A stretch of DNA of 64,000 nt from QZKY01 sp942492925 (GTDB taxonomy: Bacteria > Pseudomonadota > Gammaproteobacteria > Burkholderiales > Burkholderiaceae_D). Shown here piece by piece: positions 16,835 to 26,007 of this stretch. Both the position numbers and the translations under genes were made by a program. The notes under the pieces are model-generated. The model did not search any database. It saw nothing but the letters and a program-made list of their open reading frames with translations, and had not been told where the DNA came from. The stretch is taken from the NCBI GenBank assembly GCA_942492925.1, contig OW818641.1:2046001-2110000 (forward strand). The letters run 5' to 3'. Each line of letters opens with the position of its first letter. Positions within the stretch are counted from its first letter, which is position 1.

Positions 16835-17974
16835 TTACTCGAAAAACTCTTTCATGCGACTGGTCCAGGATTTCCCTTCGCTTTTCGGATTGTGGCGGTC
16901 GCCGCCTGCAATGAGCGACTTGTCCAGTTCATCCAGCAACTCTTTCTGCTTGTCTGTCAATTTCACTGGCGTTTGCACGACGACATGGCAGAACAAATCG
17001 CCCATATGTCCGGAACGCACGCCCTTGATGCCCTTGCCGCGCACGCGGAAGATCTTGCCGGTTTGCGTGCCTTCCGGCACTGTAAACGACACTTTGCCGC
17101 CCAATGTCTGCACTTCGACATCGCCGCCCAGCGCCGCTTTGGCAAACGAGAGCGGCATTTCGCAATGTAAATCGTCGCCTTCGCGCTGAAAGACCGGATG
17201 CGGCTTGATATGCACTTCGACATACAAGTCGCCCGGTGGCCCGCCATTTTGTCCCGGTTCGCCGTTGCCGGAAGAACGAATGCGCATGCCGTCGTCAATC
17301 CCCGCCGGAATCTTCACTTCCAGCGTCTTGTTGCGCTTGATACGGCCCACACCATGACACGCCGTACAGGGATCGTCAATCGTTTTGCCTTTGCCTTGGC
17401 ACTTCGGACAGGTTTGCTGAATGCTGAAGAAACCCTGCTGCATGCGCACCTGACCATGACCGCCGCACGTCGCGCACGTCGTCGGCGACGTACCCGGCTT
17501 GGCACCCGACCCACCGCAAGTGTCACAACTATCCCATGACGGCACGCGTATTGTCGTATCGAAACCGTTCGCGGCCTGCTCCAGCGAAATTTCAAGGTTG
17601 TAGCGCAAGTCCGCGCCGCGATACATTTGCGGACCGCCGCCGCGACTGCGGCCACCGCCGAAGATATCGCCGAAGATATCGCCGAACGCATCCGCAAAAC
17701 CACCGGGGTAACCCCCCCCCGCGCCGCCGCCCATGTTCATGTTCGGATCGACGCCCGCATGGCCGTAGCGATCGTAAGCCTCGCGCTTGTCCTTGTCGGA
17801 CAGCATTTCGTAAGCTTCTTTCGCTTCCTTGAATTTGGCTTCCGCCGTCTTGCTATCCGGATTACGATCGGGATGGTGCTTCATGGCCATCTTACGATAG
17901 GCCTTTTTGATTTCATCCTCAGAAGCGTTTTTTGCCACGCCCAGCGTTTCGTAATAATCGCGCTTTGTTGCCAT
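16835..17974 (-). CDS. dnaJ: Co-chaperone DnaJ (Hsp40)
   Basis: 379 aa. Delivers unfolded clients to DnaK and stimulates its ATPase. J domain 1-70 with HPD at 34-36; a Gly/Phe-rich linker (70-125, GGGAGGGYPGG); four CxxCxGxG zinc repeats (CDTCGGSG, CATCGGHG, CPKCQGKG, CTACHGVG); then two beta-rich client-binding domains. Last gene of the heat-shock operon, separated from dnaK by 200 bp that contain a large dyad structure. Confidence 0.98.
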   Translation of the reverse strand: MATKRDYYETLGVAKNASEDEIKKAYRKMAMKHHPDRNPDSKTAEAKFKEAKEAYEMLSDKDKREAYDRYGHAGVDPNMNMGGGAGGGYPGGFADAFGDIFGDIFGGGRSRGGGPQMYRGADLRYNLEISLEQAANGFDTTIRVPSWDSCDTCGGSGAKPGTSPTTCATCGGHGQVRMQQGFFSIQQTCPKCQGKGKTIDDPCTACHGVGRIKRNKTLEVKIPAGIDDGMRIRSSGNGEPGQNGGPPGDLYVEVHIKPHPVFQREGDDLHCEMPLSFAKAALGGDVEVQTLGGKVSFTVPEGTQTGKIFRVRGKGIKGVRSGHMGDLFCHVVVQTPVKLTDKQKELLDELDKSLIAGGDRHNPKSEGKSWTSRMKEFFE

Positions 17975-18071
17975 TTTTTTGTACCTGTTTAACGACGTGC
18001 AAAACCGGGTGGCAACCGCATCGCGATTATCCCCCGGCTGATTTTCATGGCCATGACCATTCAGTTCGTTT

Positions 18072-18176
18072 TATTCCAGTTCGCTTTGCGCCGAGAACAA
18101 GGCGCGTGGCCGAAGGCAGTACGGATCGTACGGCAAGGCCACGCAACGATGTTACCGGCGATAAAGCGCGCTGGAA
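18072..18176. repeat. Nested dyad in the dnaK-dnaJ spacer
   Basis: Three concentric inverted arms: ATTCCAG/CTGGAAT (18072-18078, 18170-18176) extended by TTCGCTTTGCGCCG against CGGCGATAAAGCG; GCGTGGCC/GGCCACGC (18103-18110, 18136-18143); and GTACG-GAT-CGTAC at the tip. It has no T-run. It could be a processing or stabilising RNA structure or a copy of an intergenic repeat. Confidence 0.65.
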
Positions 18177-20123
18177 TTACTTGTCTTTCACTTCCTTGAA
18201 CTCTGCATCCACCACATTCTCATCCTGCGGCTTGGCTTCGGATGCCGACGGGCCGCCTTCCGGTGCCGCAGCCTCAGCAGCCTGCTGCTTCGCCTGCATG
18301 TCGGCATACATCTTCTCGCCCAGCTTCTGCGATGCATTGGCCAGCGCTTCGGCTTTAGCATCAACCGCCGCCTTGTCCGCCGTATCGTCCTTCAGTACCG
18401 CTTCCAGATCCTTGATGGCGGATTCGATGGCGTCTTTCTCGGCAGCTTCGAGTTTATCGCCATATTCACCGAGCGATTTCCTCGTGCTATGCACCAGTGC
18501 ATCACCATGATTGCGTGCGTCGGCCAGTTCCTTCAGACGATGATCTTCTGCCGCATTCAGCTCGGCGTCTTTCACCATCCGTTGAATTTCTTCTTCCGTC
18601 AAGCCGGAGTTCGCCTTGATGGTGATCTTGTTTTCTTTGCCGGTTGCCTTGTCTTTCGCACTGACATTCAGGATACCGTTTGCATCAATGTCAAACGTCA
18701 CTTCAATTTGCGGCAAGCCACGCGGTGCCGGCGGAATGCCTTCGAGGTTGAACTCGCCCAATCCCTTGTTGCCGTGCGCCATTTCGCGTTCGCCCTGATA
18801 AACCTTGATCGTCACGGCAGGCTGATTGTCATCAGCCGTCGAAAACACTTGGCTGAACTTGGTCGGGATCGTGGTGTTCTTTTGAATCATCTTGGTCATT
18901 ACGCCACCGAGCGTTTCAATGCCGAGCGACAACGGGGTCACGTCGAGCAGCAGCAAGTCCTTGCGATCACCAGACAAGACCGAACCCTGAATCGCGGCGC
19001 CCACGGCCACGGCCTCGTCCGGGTTCACGTCCTTGCGCGGCTCCTTGCCAAAGAATGCTTTGACCTTTTCCTGCACCTTCGGCATGCGCGTCATGCCGCC
19101 GACAAGAATGATGTCGTCGATGTCGGACACTTTCACACCGGCATCGCTGATTGCGGTGCGGCACGGCGCAATGGTCTTGTCGATCAACTCTTCAACCAAC
19201 GACTCGAACTTCGCACGGGTAATGCGCAGGTTCAAGTGCACCGGGGCGCCGTTCGCCATCGCGATGTACGGTTCGTTGACCTCGGTTTGCTGCGCAGAAG
19301 AGAGTTCGATCTTCGCACGCTCTGCGGATGCCTTGATGCGTTGCAACGCAATCGGATCTTTCTTCAGATCAAGGCCGTTGATTTTCTTGAATTCCTCGAT
19401 AATGTGATCGATCAAGCGCTGATCGAAGTCTTCGCCGCCAAGGAAAGTGTCGCCGTTGGTGGAGAGCACTTCAAATTGCTTCTCGCCATCCACGTCCGCA
19501 ATTTCGATGATCGATACGTCGAAGGTGCCGCCACCCAAGTCGTACACCGCAATCTTGCGGTCGCGCTTGTCGGTCTTATCCAGACCGAACGCGAGCGCCG
19601 CCGCGGTCGGTTCATTGATAATGCGCTTGACATCCAGACCCGCGATGCGCCCGGCATCCTTGGTGGCCTGACGTTGCGCGTCGTTGAAGTAAGCCGGAAC
19701 GGTAATCACCGCTTCCGTCACTTCTTCGCCGAGATAATCTTCTGCCGTCTTCTTCATCTTGCGCAAGACTTCCGCAGAAATTTGCGGCGGTGCCAGTTTT
19801 TTGTCGAGCGCAGACACCCATGCATCACCGTTGTCAGCCTTCACAATGGAGAACGGCATCAGATCGATATCCTTTTGCACGGTTTTCTCGTCGAACTTGC
19901 GTCCGATCAGGCGCTTGACGGCGTAGAGTGTATTTTTTGGGTTGGTCACGGCCTGACGCTTCGCCGGCGCGCCAACCAGAATTTCGCCATTGTCCTGATA
20001 TGCAATGATCGAGGGTGTGGTGCGCGCGCCTTCGGAATTTTCGATCACCTTGGGCTGCCCGTTCTCAATAATCGAGACACAGGAGTTAGTCGTGCCCAGA
20101 TCGATACCGATAATTTTTGCCAT
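18177..20123 (-). CDS. dnaK: Molecular chaperone DnaK (Hsp70)
   Basis: 648 aa from ATG 20123 (MAKIIGIDLGTTNS) behind AAAGGAAAC; an earlier in-frame start would add eight residues absent from the family. The ATPase domain carries the phosphate loops IGIDLGTTNS and DLGGGTFDVS; the substrate-binding domain contains NILNVSAKDK. The C-terminus ends EFKEVKDK, as in proteobacterial DnaK (EEVKDKK type). ATP-driven folding of nascent and stress-damaged proteins. Middle gene of grpE-dnaK-dnaJ. Confidence 0.98.
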   Translation of the reverse strand: MAKIIGIDLGTTNSCVSIIENGQPKVIENSEGARTTPSIIAYQDNGEILVGAPAKRQAVTNPKNTLYAVKRLIGRKFDEKTVQKDIDLMPFSIVKADNGDAWVSALDKKLAPPQISAEVLRKMKKTAEDYLGEEVTEAVITVPAYFNDAQRQATKDAGRIAGLDVKRIINEPTAAALAFGLDKTDKRDRKIAVYDLGGGTFDVSIIEIADVDGEKQFEVLSTNGDTFLGGEDFDQRLIDHIIEEFKKINGLDLKKDPIALQRIKASAERAKIELSSAQQTEVNEPYIAMANGAPVHLNLRITRAKFESLVEELIDKTIAPCRTAISDAGVKVSDIDDIILVGGMTRMPKVQEKVKAFFGKEPRKDVNPDEAVAVGAAIQGSVLSGDRKDLLLLDVTPLSLGIETLGGVMTKMIQKNTTIPTKFSQVFSTADDNQPAVTIKVYQGEREMAHGNKGLGEFNLEGIPPAPRGLPQIEVTFDIDANGILNVSAKDKATGKENKITIKANSGLTEEEIQRMVKDAELNAAEDHRLKELADARNHGDALVHSTRKSLGEYGDKLEAAEKDAIESAIKDLEAVLKDDTADKAAVDAKAEALANASQKLGEKMYADMQAKQQAAEAAAPEGGPSASEAKPQDENVVDAEFKEVKDK

Positions 20124-20222
20124 GTCGTTTCCTTTCAATGCCTGCATTTGATTTGACCCAGCGCTTTCCTGGACCGATTGTTTTCTATATTGCGTTTAAT
20201 TCTTTATTTTCAAGATTCTTTG

Positions 20223-20756
20223 CTATTTCGGGGCAGCCACCGTCACAATCGCCGGGCGCAGCAAGCGATCCGCAATCATGTAACCCTTTTGCAGCACCTC
20301 AACAATCGTGTTGGGGTCTTGTTCCGCCGGCACCATCGAAATCGCCTGATGTTTCATCGGATCCAGCGGCTCGCCGCGCTGAGGAGACACTTCCGTCAGC
20401 CGGTTTTTCTCAAAGACTGAAGACAGTTGCTTGAGTGTCATCTCAACCCCTTCTTTCAGCGACTCCACCGAGGGTACTTCCACCTTCAGCGCCATCTCCA
20501 GGCTATCCTTGACGCCCAGCATTGCTCCGGCAAAACTTTCCACGGCAAACTTGTGCGCCTTGGTGATATCGTCCTGCGCACGGCGGCGCGTATTCTCAGT
20601 TTCCGCTTTTGCCCTCAAGAAAGCATCCTGCAATTCCGCCATTTTGACTTCGGCTTGTGCCAGTTTTTCAGCCAGCGCCAGCACTTCCGATGGCGATTCG
20701 GTCTGGATATCTTGTTGGCTTTCAAACTGATCGGCCTGTTTTCCCTGCTCTTGCAT
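20223..20756 (-). CDS. grpE: Nucleotide exchange factor GrpE
   Basis: 177 aa from ATG 20756; a TTG immediately before it is possible. Exchanges ADP for ATP on DnaK. It has an acidic N-terminus, a long coiled coil about 35-90 (AELQDAFLRAKAETENTRRR) and the C-terminal beta domain with GVEMTLKQL and PNTIVEVLQKGYMI-type family motifs. GGAG lies 8 bp upstream. Expressed from a sigma32 promoter. Confidence 0.96.
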   Translation of the reverse strand: MQEQGKQADQFESQQDIQTESPSEVLALAEKLAQAEVKMAELQDAFLRAKAETENTRRRAQDDITKAHKFAVESFAGAMLGVKDSLEMALKVEVPSVESLKEGVEMTLKQLSSVFEKNRLTEVSPQRGEPLDPMKHQAISMVPAEQDPNTIVEVLQKGYMIADRLLRPAIVTVAAPK

Positions 20757-20789
20757 CAAATTTCTCCAAATTACCCGTCAATTGAGTGT

Positions 20790-20817
20790 ACATGGGGATG
20801 GTTTCCCCAATTTCAAG
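20790..20817 (-). promoter_or_regulatory. Sigma32 heat-shock promoter of grpE-dnaK-dnaJ
   Basis: Minus strand: -35 CTTGAAA (20817-20811), 13-bp spacer, -10 CCCCATGT (20797-20790), an almost perfect match to CTTGAAA-N11-17-CCCCATNT. No CIRCE repeat is present here although hrcA is encoded nearby. Confidence 0.88.
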
Positions 20818-20947
20818 CGAATAGGACATCCTTTCAGGCTTTTATGTTCCTGATATTTTTTGTTACATGCCTTACAAAATGAAGGGTGTATTTTTTGAAA
20901 AAGCGTCATAGCATTAAGTCATGACCTTCTCTCTGATGGAGGAAATC

Positions 20948-21043
20948 ATGACACTTAAACTACAACTTGCAACGGTCGGCATCGTCGCTTATGTGTTGCT
21001 CGCGAGTGCCTGGATCAGTTACGCAGGCGCTATCGCCAAGTAG
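20948..21043 (+). CDS. Candidate 31-aa single-helix membrane peptide
   Basis: ATG 20948 to TAG 21043. The peptide begins MTLKLQLATVG and ends SYAGAIAK; residues 8-27 form one hydrophobic helix with a positively charged C-terminus. GGAGG sits 7 bp before the ATG, one of the best ribosome sites in the window. It is expressed toward hemH; the two 3' ends overlap by 14 bp. Nothing like it is known to me; small membrane peptides of this size often bind a larger membrane protein. Coding status is inferred from the ribosome site and composition. Confidence 0.55.
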   Translation: MTLKLQLATVGIVAYVLLASAWISYAGAIAK

Positions 21044-22109
21044 GACGCCTGCTACTGCTGGGTTGGCCGACTTCTGAACTTTTTTGCATGGTTGGCCAGC
21101 CCAGCAGGTGCTGCTCGGCAATTTCTGCCAGAGCGAGCAACCACGGTTCCGTGTCATTCAGACACGGGATAACGCGCAAGTCTTTCCCTCCTGCGCTTAA
21201 AAAGTTCTGTCGGGCGACGATATCGATTTCTTCAAGCGTCTCGACGCAATCCACGATAAAGCCGGGGAATACCACGTCCACCCTGGCAGCACCCGCTTTG
21301 CCCAGTTTTTCCAGCGTTGCCGCCGTATGCGGCTCCACCCACTCACCCGGCCCCAAACAGGATTGAAAAGCCACGTCATATTGGCCTTCCACCAGCCCAA
21401 GACGCTCCACCAGCATCTTTGCTGTACGCTGGCAACGGCTGACGTAAACCTCCCCGCGCTCACCCCGATCCTTCTGGATGCCGCGAAAACTCATCAACAA
21501 TTTATCAGGCCTTCCATGGGTTTCCCAGTAAGTACGCACCAACTCTACCAATGCGCCGACATAACCCTCGTGGTCGTGAAAATCCCTGACGAAACGCAAC
21601 TCCGGCATGTTTCGCTCACCCTTGTAATGTGACAGCACAGCGTCAAACACCGCGCCGGTCGTCGCATCGCAATACTGCGGGTAAGCGGGCAAAATCAGGA
21701 TGCGCTCGTACCCCTCATCCTTTAAGCGAGTCAAGGTTTGCTTGATCGGGGGATTCCCATAGCACATGGCGTGCACCACTTTCACGTCATGCTGACGGGA
21801 TTCCAGACGACGTGCGAGTTGCTTGGCCTGCTTCTCGCTGTTCGCCAGCAGAGGAACGCCATTGCGCTTCCAAATTGCCGCGTATCGCTTCGCCAATTTG
21901 ATCGATCGGTACAACAAGGAAAACGTATTCCGAGACAGGCCGCGCTTCCATCGAGAAATTTCGAGAATGCGCGGGTCCTTCAAGAATTGCTTGAGAAAGC
22001 GCCGCACCCCCCTGATCGTTGGCGCATCAGGGGCACCAATATTGATCAAGACAAGTGCAATCTTGGGAAAGTCGTGGAGGACTGAAGACGAATCGGGATG
22101 GCTGGACAT
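21030..22109 (-). CDS. hemH: Ferrochelatase, divergent, active-site His replaced by Arg
   Basis: 359 aa, normal family length, in the usual betaproteobacterial position near hrcA/nadK/recN. Family blocks: LVLINIGAPDAPT, VRRFLKQFLKDPRILE, ILILPAYPQYCDATTG, and FPGFIVDCVETLEEI with the conserved Glu pair (293-294). The motif that is normally S-x-H-G-x-P and supplies the catalytic histidine reads SFRGIQ, so residue 209 is Arg (codon CGC) and the Pro is also lost. FQSCLGPGEW is also altered from the usual FQSRFG. Insertion of Fe2+ into protoporphyrin IX is therefore uncertain; it could be inactive, altered in metal choice or simply divergent. Confidence 0.85.
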   Translation of the reverse strand: MSSHPDSSSVLHDFPKIALVLINIGAPDAPTIRGVRRFLKQFLKDPRILEISRWKRGLSRNTFSLLYRSIKLAKRYAAIWKRNGVPLLANSEKQAKQLARRLESRQHDVKVVHAMCYGNPPIKQTLTRLKDEGYERILILPAYPQYCDATTGAVFDAVLSHYKGERNMPELRFVRDFHDHEGYVGALVELVRTYWETHGRPDKLLMSFRGIQKDRGERGEVYVSRCQRTAKMLVERLGLVEGQYDVAFQSCLGPGEWVEPHTAATLEKLGKAGAARVDVVFPGFIVDCVETLEEIDIVARQNFLSAGGKDLRVIPCLNDTEPWLLALAEIAEQHLLGWPTMQKSSEVGQPSSSRRPTWR

Positions 22110-22238
22110 GAAAATTCGTACCGTGAAGCAATTTAAGGATTGTGCCTAGTTCCGTGAAGCAAGGCAAATAAGTCAGCGAAACAAGGACATTCTTCCGTAA
22201 AAGAATGCGGTTTCCGCGCAAAAAATGTGCAACAGTTT

Positions 22239-23882
22239 TTAAGTCGCCAACATTTCCTTCGCATGTTTGCGTGTGGTGGCCGTGATTTCCAGCCCGCCCA
22301 GCATGCGCGCAATTTCTTCGACGCGTTCTGTCGCCTCCAGCAAATCGATGTGTGAAACCGGTTTACCGCTTTTTTCCAGTTTGGAAACCTGGAAGTGCTG
22401 CGCCGCCTGGCTGGCCACTTGCGGCAAATGCGTCACGCACAAGACCTGACGCGCTTCGCCCAGTCGCTTGAGCAAGCGCCCGACCACTTCCGCCACGCCG
22501 CCACCAATGCCGCTGTCGACCTCGTCAAAAATAAGGGTGGGCGTCACGGTGGCGCTGGAAGTAATGACAGATATCGCCAGCGCAATACGGGCCAGCTCAC
22601 CGCCTGAGGCCACTTTGGCCAGTGGCCTCAGCGATGTGCCTGCATGACCCGCGACCAGAAATTCGATTTGATCCAGTCCGTAACTGGCCGGTTCGCACTG
22701 ATGCAAAGCCACGGCAAAACTACCGCCGACCATGCTCAAGTCTTGCATCGCTGCAGTCACCGCTGCGCCCAGTTCTTTGGCTGCTTTGGCGCGCTGTTTG
22801 GAAAGCGCCTGTGCCAGCTTGCGGAAGGCGTCTTCAGCCTGCGCCTTGCGTTCCCGCAGCGCTCCCAGGTTGCCGGATTCGGCGAGTTGCGCGAGGCGCT
22901 CCGACAACTCGGCGTGGGTCAGATGCAACGCTTCCGGCGGCACGCGAAACTTGCGCGCGGTCGTGTGCAAGGCATCCATACGCGCTTCGACTGCCTCCAG
23001 CCGCTTCGGATCGAGTTCCACCTTGGTGAGGTAGGTGTTCAGCGTGGAGGCCGATTCCTGCAACTGGATGCGCGCCGACTCCACCAGTTCCATCAGCGGC
23101 GTCAAGCGCTCGTCGACTTGTGCCAGCTTGGACAAGCGTTGTTGCAGCAAAAAAAGCTGAGAAATCAGTGGCTGATCGGATTCCGCCAGAATCGCAATGG
23201 CTTCCTGTGCGCCGGTCGTCAAACTGGCGGCATGCGACAGGCGCGTGTGCTCTTGTGTAATGGCCGTCCACTCGCCCTCCTTCGGCGCGAGCTTGTCCAG
23301 TTCAGCGACTTGCCATTCCACTCGTTCGCGCTCGGCCTGTGCGGATTTTTCATTGGCTTCAAATTCCGCGCACTGCCTAAGCAGTGCTTGCCAGACCCGA
23401 TAAGCCTCCGCCACCTTTTGCGCGTCGGCGCTTAACCCGGCGTGATTATCGAGCAGTTCGCGCTGACTTTCTGCCTTCATCAGCGACTGATGCGCATGTT
23501 GCCCGTGAATATCCACCAGCATTTCACCCAGTTCGCGCAATTGCGTCACCGTGGCCGCGATGCCGTTGATGAACGCGCGCGAACGCCCCGTGTTGTCGAT
23601 CACCCGACGCAACAACACGCCCTCTTCTCTCGGCAAATCGTTGGTCTTGAGCCAGGCGTCGATGGCTTCATTCGATTGAAATTCCGCGCTGATGTCGGCA
23701 CGCGACGACCCTTCGCGGATCACCGTCGCTTCGCCGCGTCCGCCCAGAGCGAGCGCCAACGCATCAATCAGAATGGATTTGCCGGCGCCCGTTTCGCCGG
23801 TGAGTACCGAAAACCCCCGATCAAAATCCAGATCGAGCGTATCGACAATGACAAAGTCACGAATGGAAAGCGTGCGCAGCAT
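22239..23882 (-). CDS. recN: DNA repair protein RecN
   Basis: 547 aa SMC-like ATPase of double-strand break repair. Walker A GETGAGKS (29-36), a long coiled-coil middle (about 155-370), ABC signature ASGGELARIALA and Walker B TLIFDEVDSGIGG near the C-terminus, then the D-loop/H-loop VLCVTHLPQVASQA. Transcribed 18 bp after nadK, so the two form an operon. Confidence 0.96.
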   Translation of the reverse strand: MLRTLSIRDFVIVDTLDLDFDRGFSVLTGETGAGKSILIDALALALGGRGEATVIREGSSRADISAEFQSNEAIDAWLKTNDLPREEGVLLRRVIDNTGRSRAFINGIAATVTQLRELGEMLVDIHGQHAHQSLMKAESQRELLDNHAGLSADAQKVAEAYRVWQALLRQCAEFEANEKSAQAERERVEWQVAELDKLAPKEGEWTAITQEHTRLSHAASLTTGAQEAIAILAESDQPLISQLFLLQQRLSKLAQVDERLTPLMELVESARIQLQESASTLNTYLTKVELDPKRLEAVEARMDALHTTARKFRVPPEALHLTHAELSERLAQLAESGNLGALRERKAQAEDAFRKLAQALSKQRAKAAKELGAAVTAAMQDLSMVGGSFAVALHQCEPASYGLDQIEFLVAGHAGTSLRPLAKVASGGELARIALAISVITSSATVTPTLIFDEVDSGIGGGVAEVVGRLLKRLGEARQVLCVTHLPQVASQAAQHFQVSKLEKSGKPVSHIDLLEATERVEEIARMLGGLEITATTRKHAKEMLAT

Positions 23883-23900
23883 GATCAGATAGTACCGCCG

Positions 23901-24806
23901 TCAGCCATCGGAACCCAGTGAATTCGCTTGCCCGCTTTCATTCCATCCCAGTTTGTCGCGCAACGTATCGTAGTAGCTCCAACCTTTCGGATGGATAAAG
24001 GTCACTTCGCACTTGGCGCGGCGCACCAGAAGACAATCGCCGTTATGCACACTGGCAAAGGATTGCGAGTCGAAGTTGATCGTCGGGAAACGCGCATCCA
24101 CAATTTCGACCAGAATTTCGCTGGAATCCGGCACCACAATGGGGCGATTCGACAAGGCATGCGGCGCAATCGCCGACATCTCAATCCCGCGCAGGCTGGG
24201 GTGCAACAACGGACCACCTGCCGAGAGTGCATACGCCGTTGATCCGGTCGGCGTGGAAATGATGAGGCCGTCTGAACGCTGGCTGTACATGAAGTGGCCA
24301 TCCATCTCCACGCTCAACTCAATCATGCCGGAACCGGCGCCGCGTGAAATGACAATATCGTTAAAAGCCAGTGCCCGATGGATGGTTTGCTCCTCGCGCA
24401 AAATCGCGCCATCCAGCAGCGTGCGGCGTTCGGTCACAAACTGCCCTTCGAGCATGTCCGACAGTACGGGGATCATCCTGTCCAGCGGAATATCTGCCAT
24501 AAACCCCAGGCGACCGTGGTTAATGCCAATCAACGGGACATTGTAGGGTGCCAGACGGCGACCAATCCCCAGCATCGTGCCATCACCCCCGACGACAATC
24601 GCCGCAGCAATCGTCTGGCCCAATTCGTCCAGGGGCACGCCGGTAATCCCCGGTATGCCCAGATTGCGTGCCGTTTCTTCTTCATAAATCGCAATCTGAC
24701 CCGCCCCATGCAAAAAGTCGGCAATCGTCGCCAGCGACTGTATAACACTGGGATTATGACGCCGACTGATCAGCGCAAACGTCTGTTGCTTTTTGTTGGG
24801 TTGCAT
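23901..24806 (-). CDS. nadK: NAD kinase
   Basis: 301 aa. Phosphorylates NAD to NADP. Active-site GGDGT at 73-77, INHGRLGFMAD, the conserved NDIVISRG stretch, and the glycine-rich DGLIISTPTGSTAYALSAGG block (two adjacent motifs). Divergent from hrcA with a 158-bp shared upstream region and followed closely by recN; the order hrcA/nadK/recN is typical of Betaproteobacteria. Confidence 0.96.
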   Translation of the reverse strand: MQPNKKQQTFALISRRHNPSVIQSLATIADFLHGAGQIAIYEEETARNLGIPGITGVPLDELGQTIAAAIVVGGDGTMLGIGRRLAPYNVPLIGINHGRLGFMADIPLDRMIPVLSDMLEGQFVTERRTLLDGAILREEQTIHRALAFNDIVISRGAGSGMIELSVEMDGHFMYSQRSDGLIISTPTGSTAYALSAGGPLLHPSLRGIEMSAIAPHALSNRPIVVPDSSEILVEIVDARFPTINFDSQSFASVHNGDCLLVRRAKCEVTFIHPKGWSYYDTLRDKLGWNESGQANSLGSDG

Positions 24807-24964
24807 GATGGGTGAGTAGAAACCGGAAAAAGGCCCCGTTAGAAAGAAACATTACACCATAAAACCCGCCCTGGTTCCACAGGGTTTCAGACAACTGGCG
24901 CAGCTCCCTCTGAAAAGGGCATAATAACGGGACGAATCACATACGGTTTCCCCCCGCTAACGCC

Positions 24965-25987
24965 ATGCAACTTGAACCCCGTGCGCAAACCCTGCTGAAA
25001 ACGCTGATCGAGCGGTATGTTGCCGAAGGTCAGCCGATTGGCTCGCGCGCCTTGTCCAAGATTTCCGGGCTGGATCTCTCCCCGGCGACCATCCGCAACA
25101 TCATGTCGGATTTGGAAGAGATGGGCTTGATTGCCAGCCCCCACACTTCCGCCGGACGCATTCCGACGCCGCGCGGCTATCGCATCTTTGTCGATACGCT
25201 GATGACCGTGCAAACCATTGACGTGCAAACGGTCGAATCGGCTTTGCAACCCCGCTCGAAAAAAGAACAGCCCAGCCGCATCATCCAGAATGCCGCGCAA
25301 ATGCTCTCTTCACTGTCGCAATTTGCTGGTGTGGTACTCACGCCGAAGCACGAGTCTGTGTTCAAACAAATCGAATTTTTGCGATTGTCGGAAAAGCGCA
25401 TCTTGCTCGTCGTCGTCGATCCGGCTGGCAATGTCCACAACCGCTTGCTGCTGACCGATATCGACTACTCTCCTTCGCAACTGGTGCAAGCGGCCAACTA
25501 TATCAATCAGCACTATGGTGGCCAAAGTTTTGACCATGTACGCCAGAAAGTGCAGCACGAACTGCGACAACTCCGTGATGACATGACGCGCCTGATGCAA
25601 GCCGCCATCGAAGCGGGCAGCGAAGCCTTGACGGAGCACTCGGACGAAGTCGTGATTTCCGGCGAACGCAATCTGCTTTCCGTAACGGATCTCGCACACG
25701 ACATGGCCTCCATGCGAAAAATGTTCGACATGTTCGAACAAAAAACGGGACTGCTGAAATTGCTGGACGTTTCCAGCAAAGCTTCCGGCGTCCAGATTTT
25801 CATCGGTGGCGAATCGCAGCTCGTGCCAATGGATGACATGAGCGTCATCACTGCGCCTTATAAAGTGGACAATCGCATCGTCGGCACACTGGGCGTTATC
25901 GGCCCCACCCGCATGGCCTACGAACGCGTGATCCCGATTGTGGATATCACGGCGAAGTTGTTGTCGAGTGCGCTCAGCCAACCATAG
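24965..25987 (+). CDS. hrcA: Heat-inducible transcription repressor HrcA
   Basis: 340 aa. An N-terminal winged helix (about 1-75: LLKTLIERYVAEGQPIGSR, LSPATIRNIMSDLEEMG) is followed by a GAF-like dimer domain and the conserved YASHPHTSAGRIPT-type motif (here SPHTSAGRIPTPRGYR). It represses genes carrying CIRCE repeats (TTAGCACTC-N9-GAGTGCTAA), with GroEL as modulator. No CIRCE repeat lies in front of hrcA or grpE in this window, so its targets are elsewhere, probably groES-groEL. Confidence 0.95.
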   Translation: MQLEPRAQTLLKTLIERYVAEGQPIGSRALSKISGLDLSPATIRNIMSDLEEMGLIASPHTSAGRIPTPRGYRIFVDTLMTVQTIDVQTVESALQPRSKKEQPSRIIQNAAQMLSSLSQFAGVVLTPKHESVFKQIEFLRLSEKRILLVVVDPAGNVHNRLLLTDIDYSPSQLVQAANYINQHYGGQSFDHVRQKVQHELRQLRDDMTRLMQAAIEAGSEALTEHSDEVVISGERNLLSVTDLAHDMASMRKMFDMFEQKTGLLKLLDVSSKASGVQIFIGGESQLVPMDDMSVITAPYKVDNRIVGTLGVIGPTRMAYERVIPIVDITAKLLSSALSQP

Positions 25988-26007
25988 GCAGCTATAACGC
26001 TACGGCC

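Noticed and set aside
18489..20156. Long open frame (555 codons) on the strand opposite dnaK
   Set aside because: It lies wholly antisense to dnaK and its product is rich in Arg/His/Val with no family motifs; a codon-bias shadow.
24807..24964. CIRCE operator between nadK and hrcA
   Set aside because: No TTAGCACTC/GAGTGCTAA pair; the heat-shock operon has a sigma32 promoter instead.
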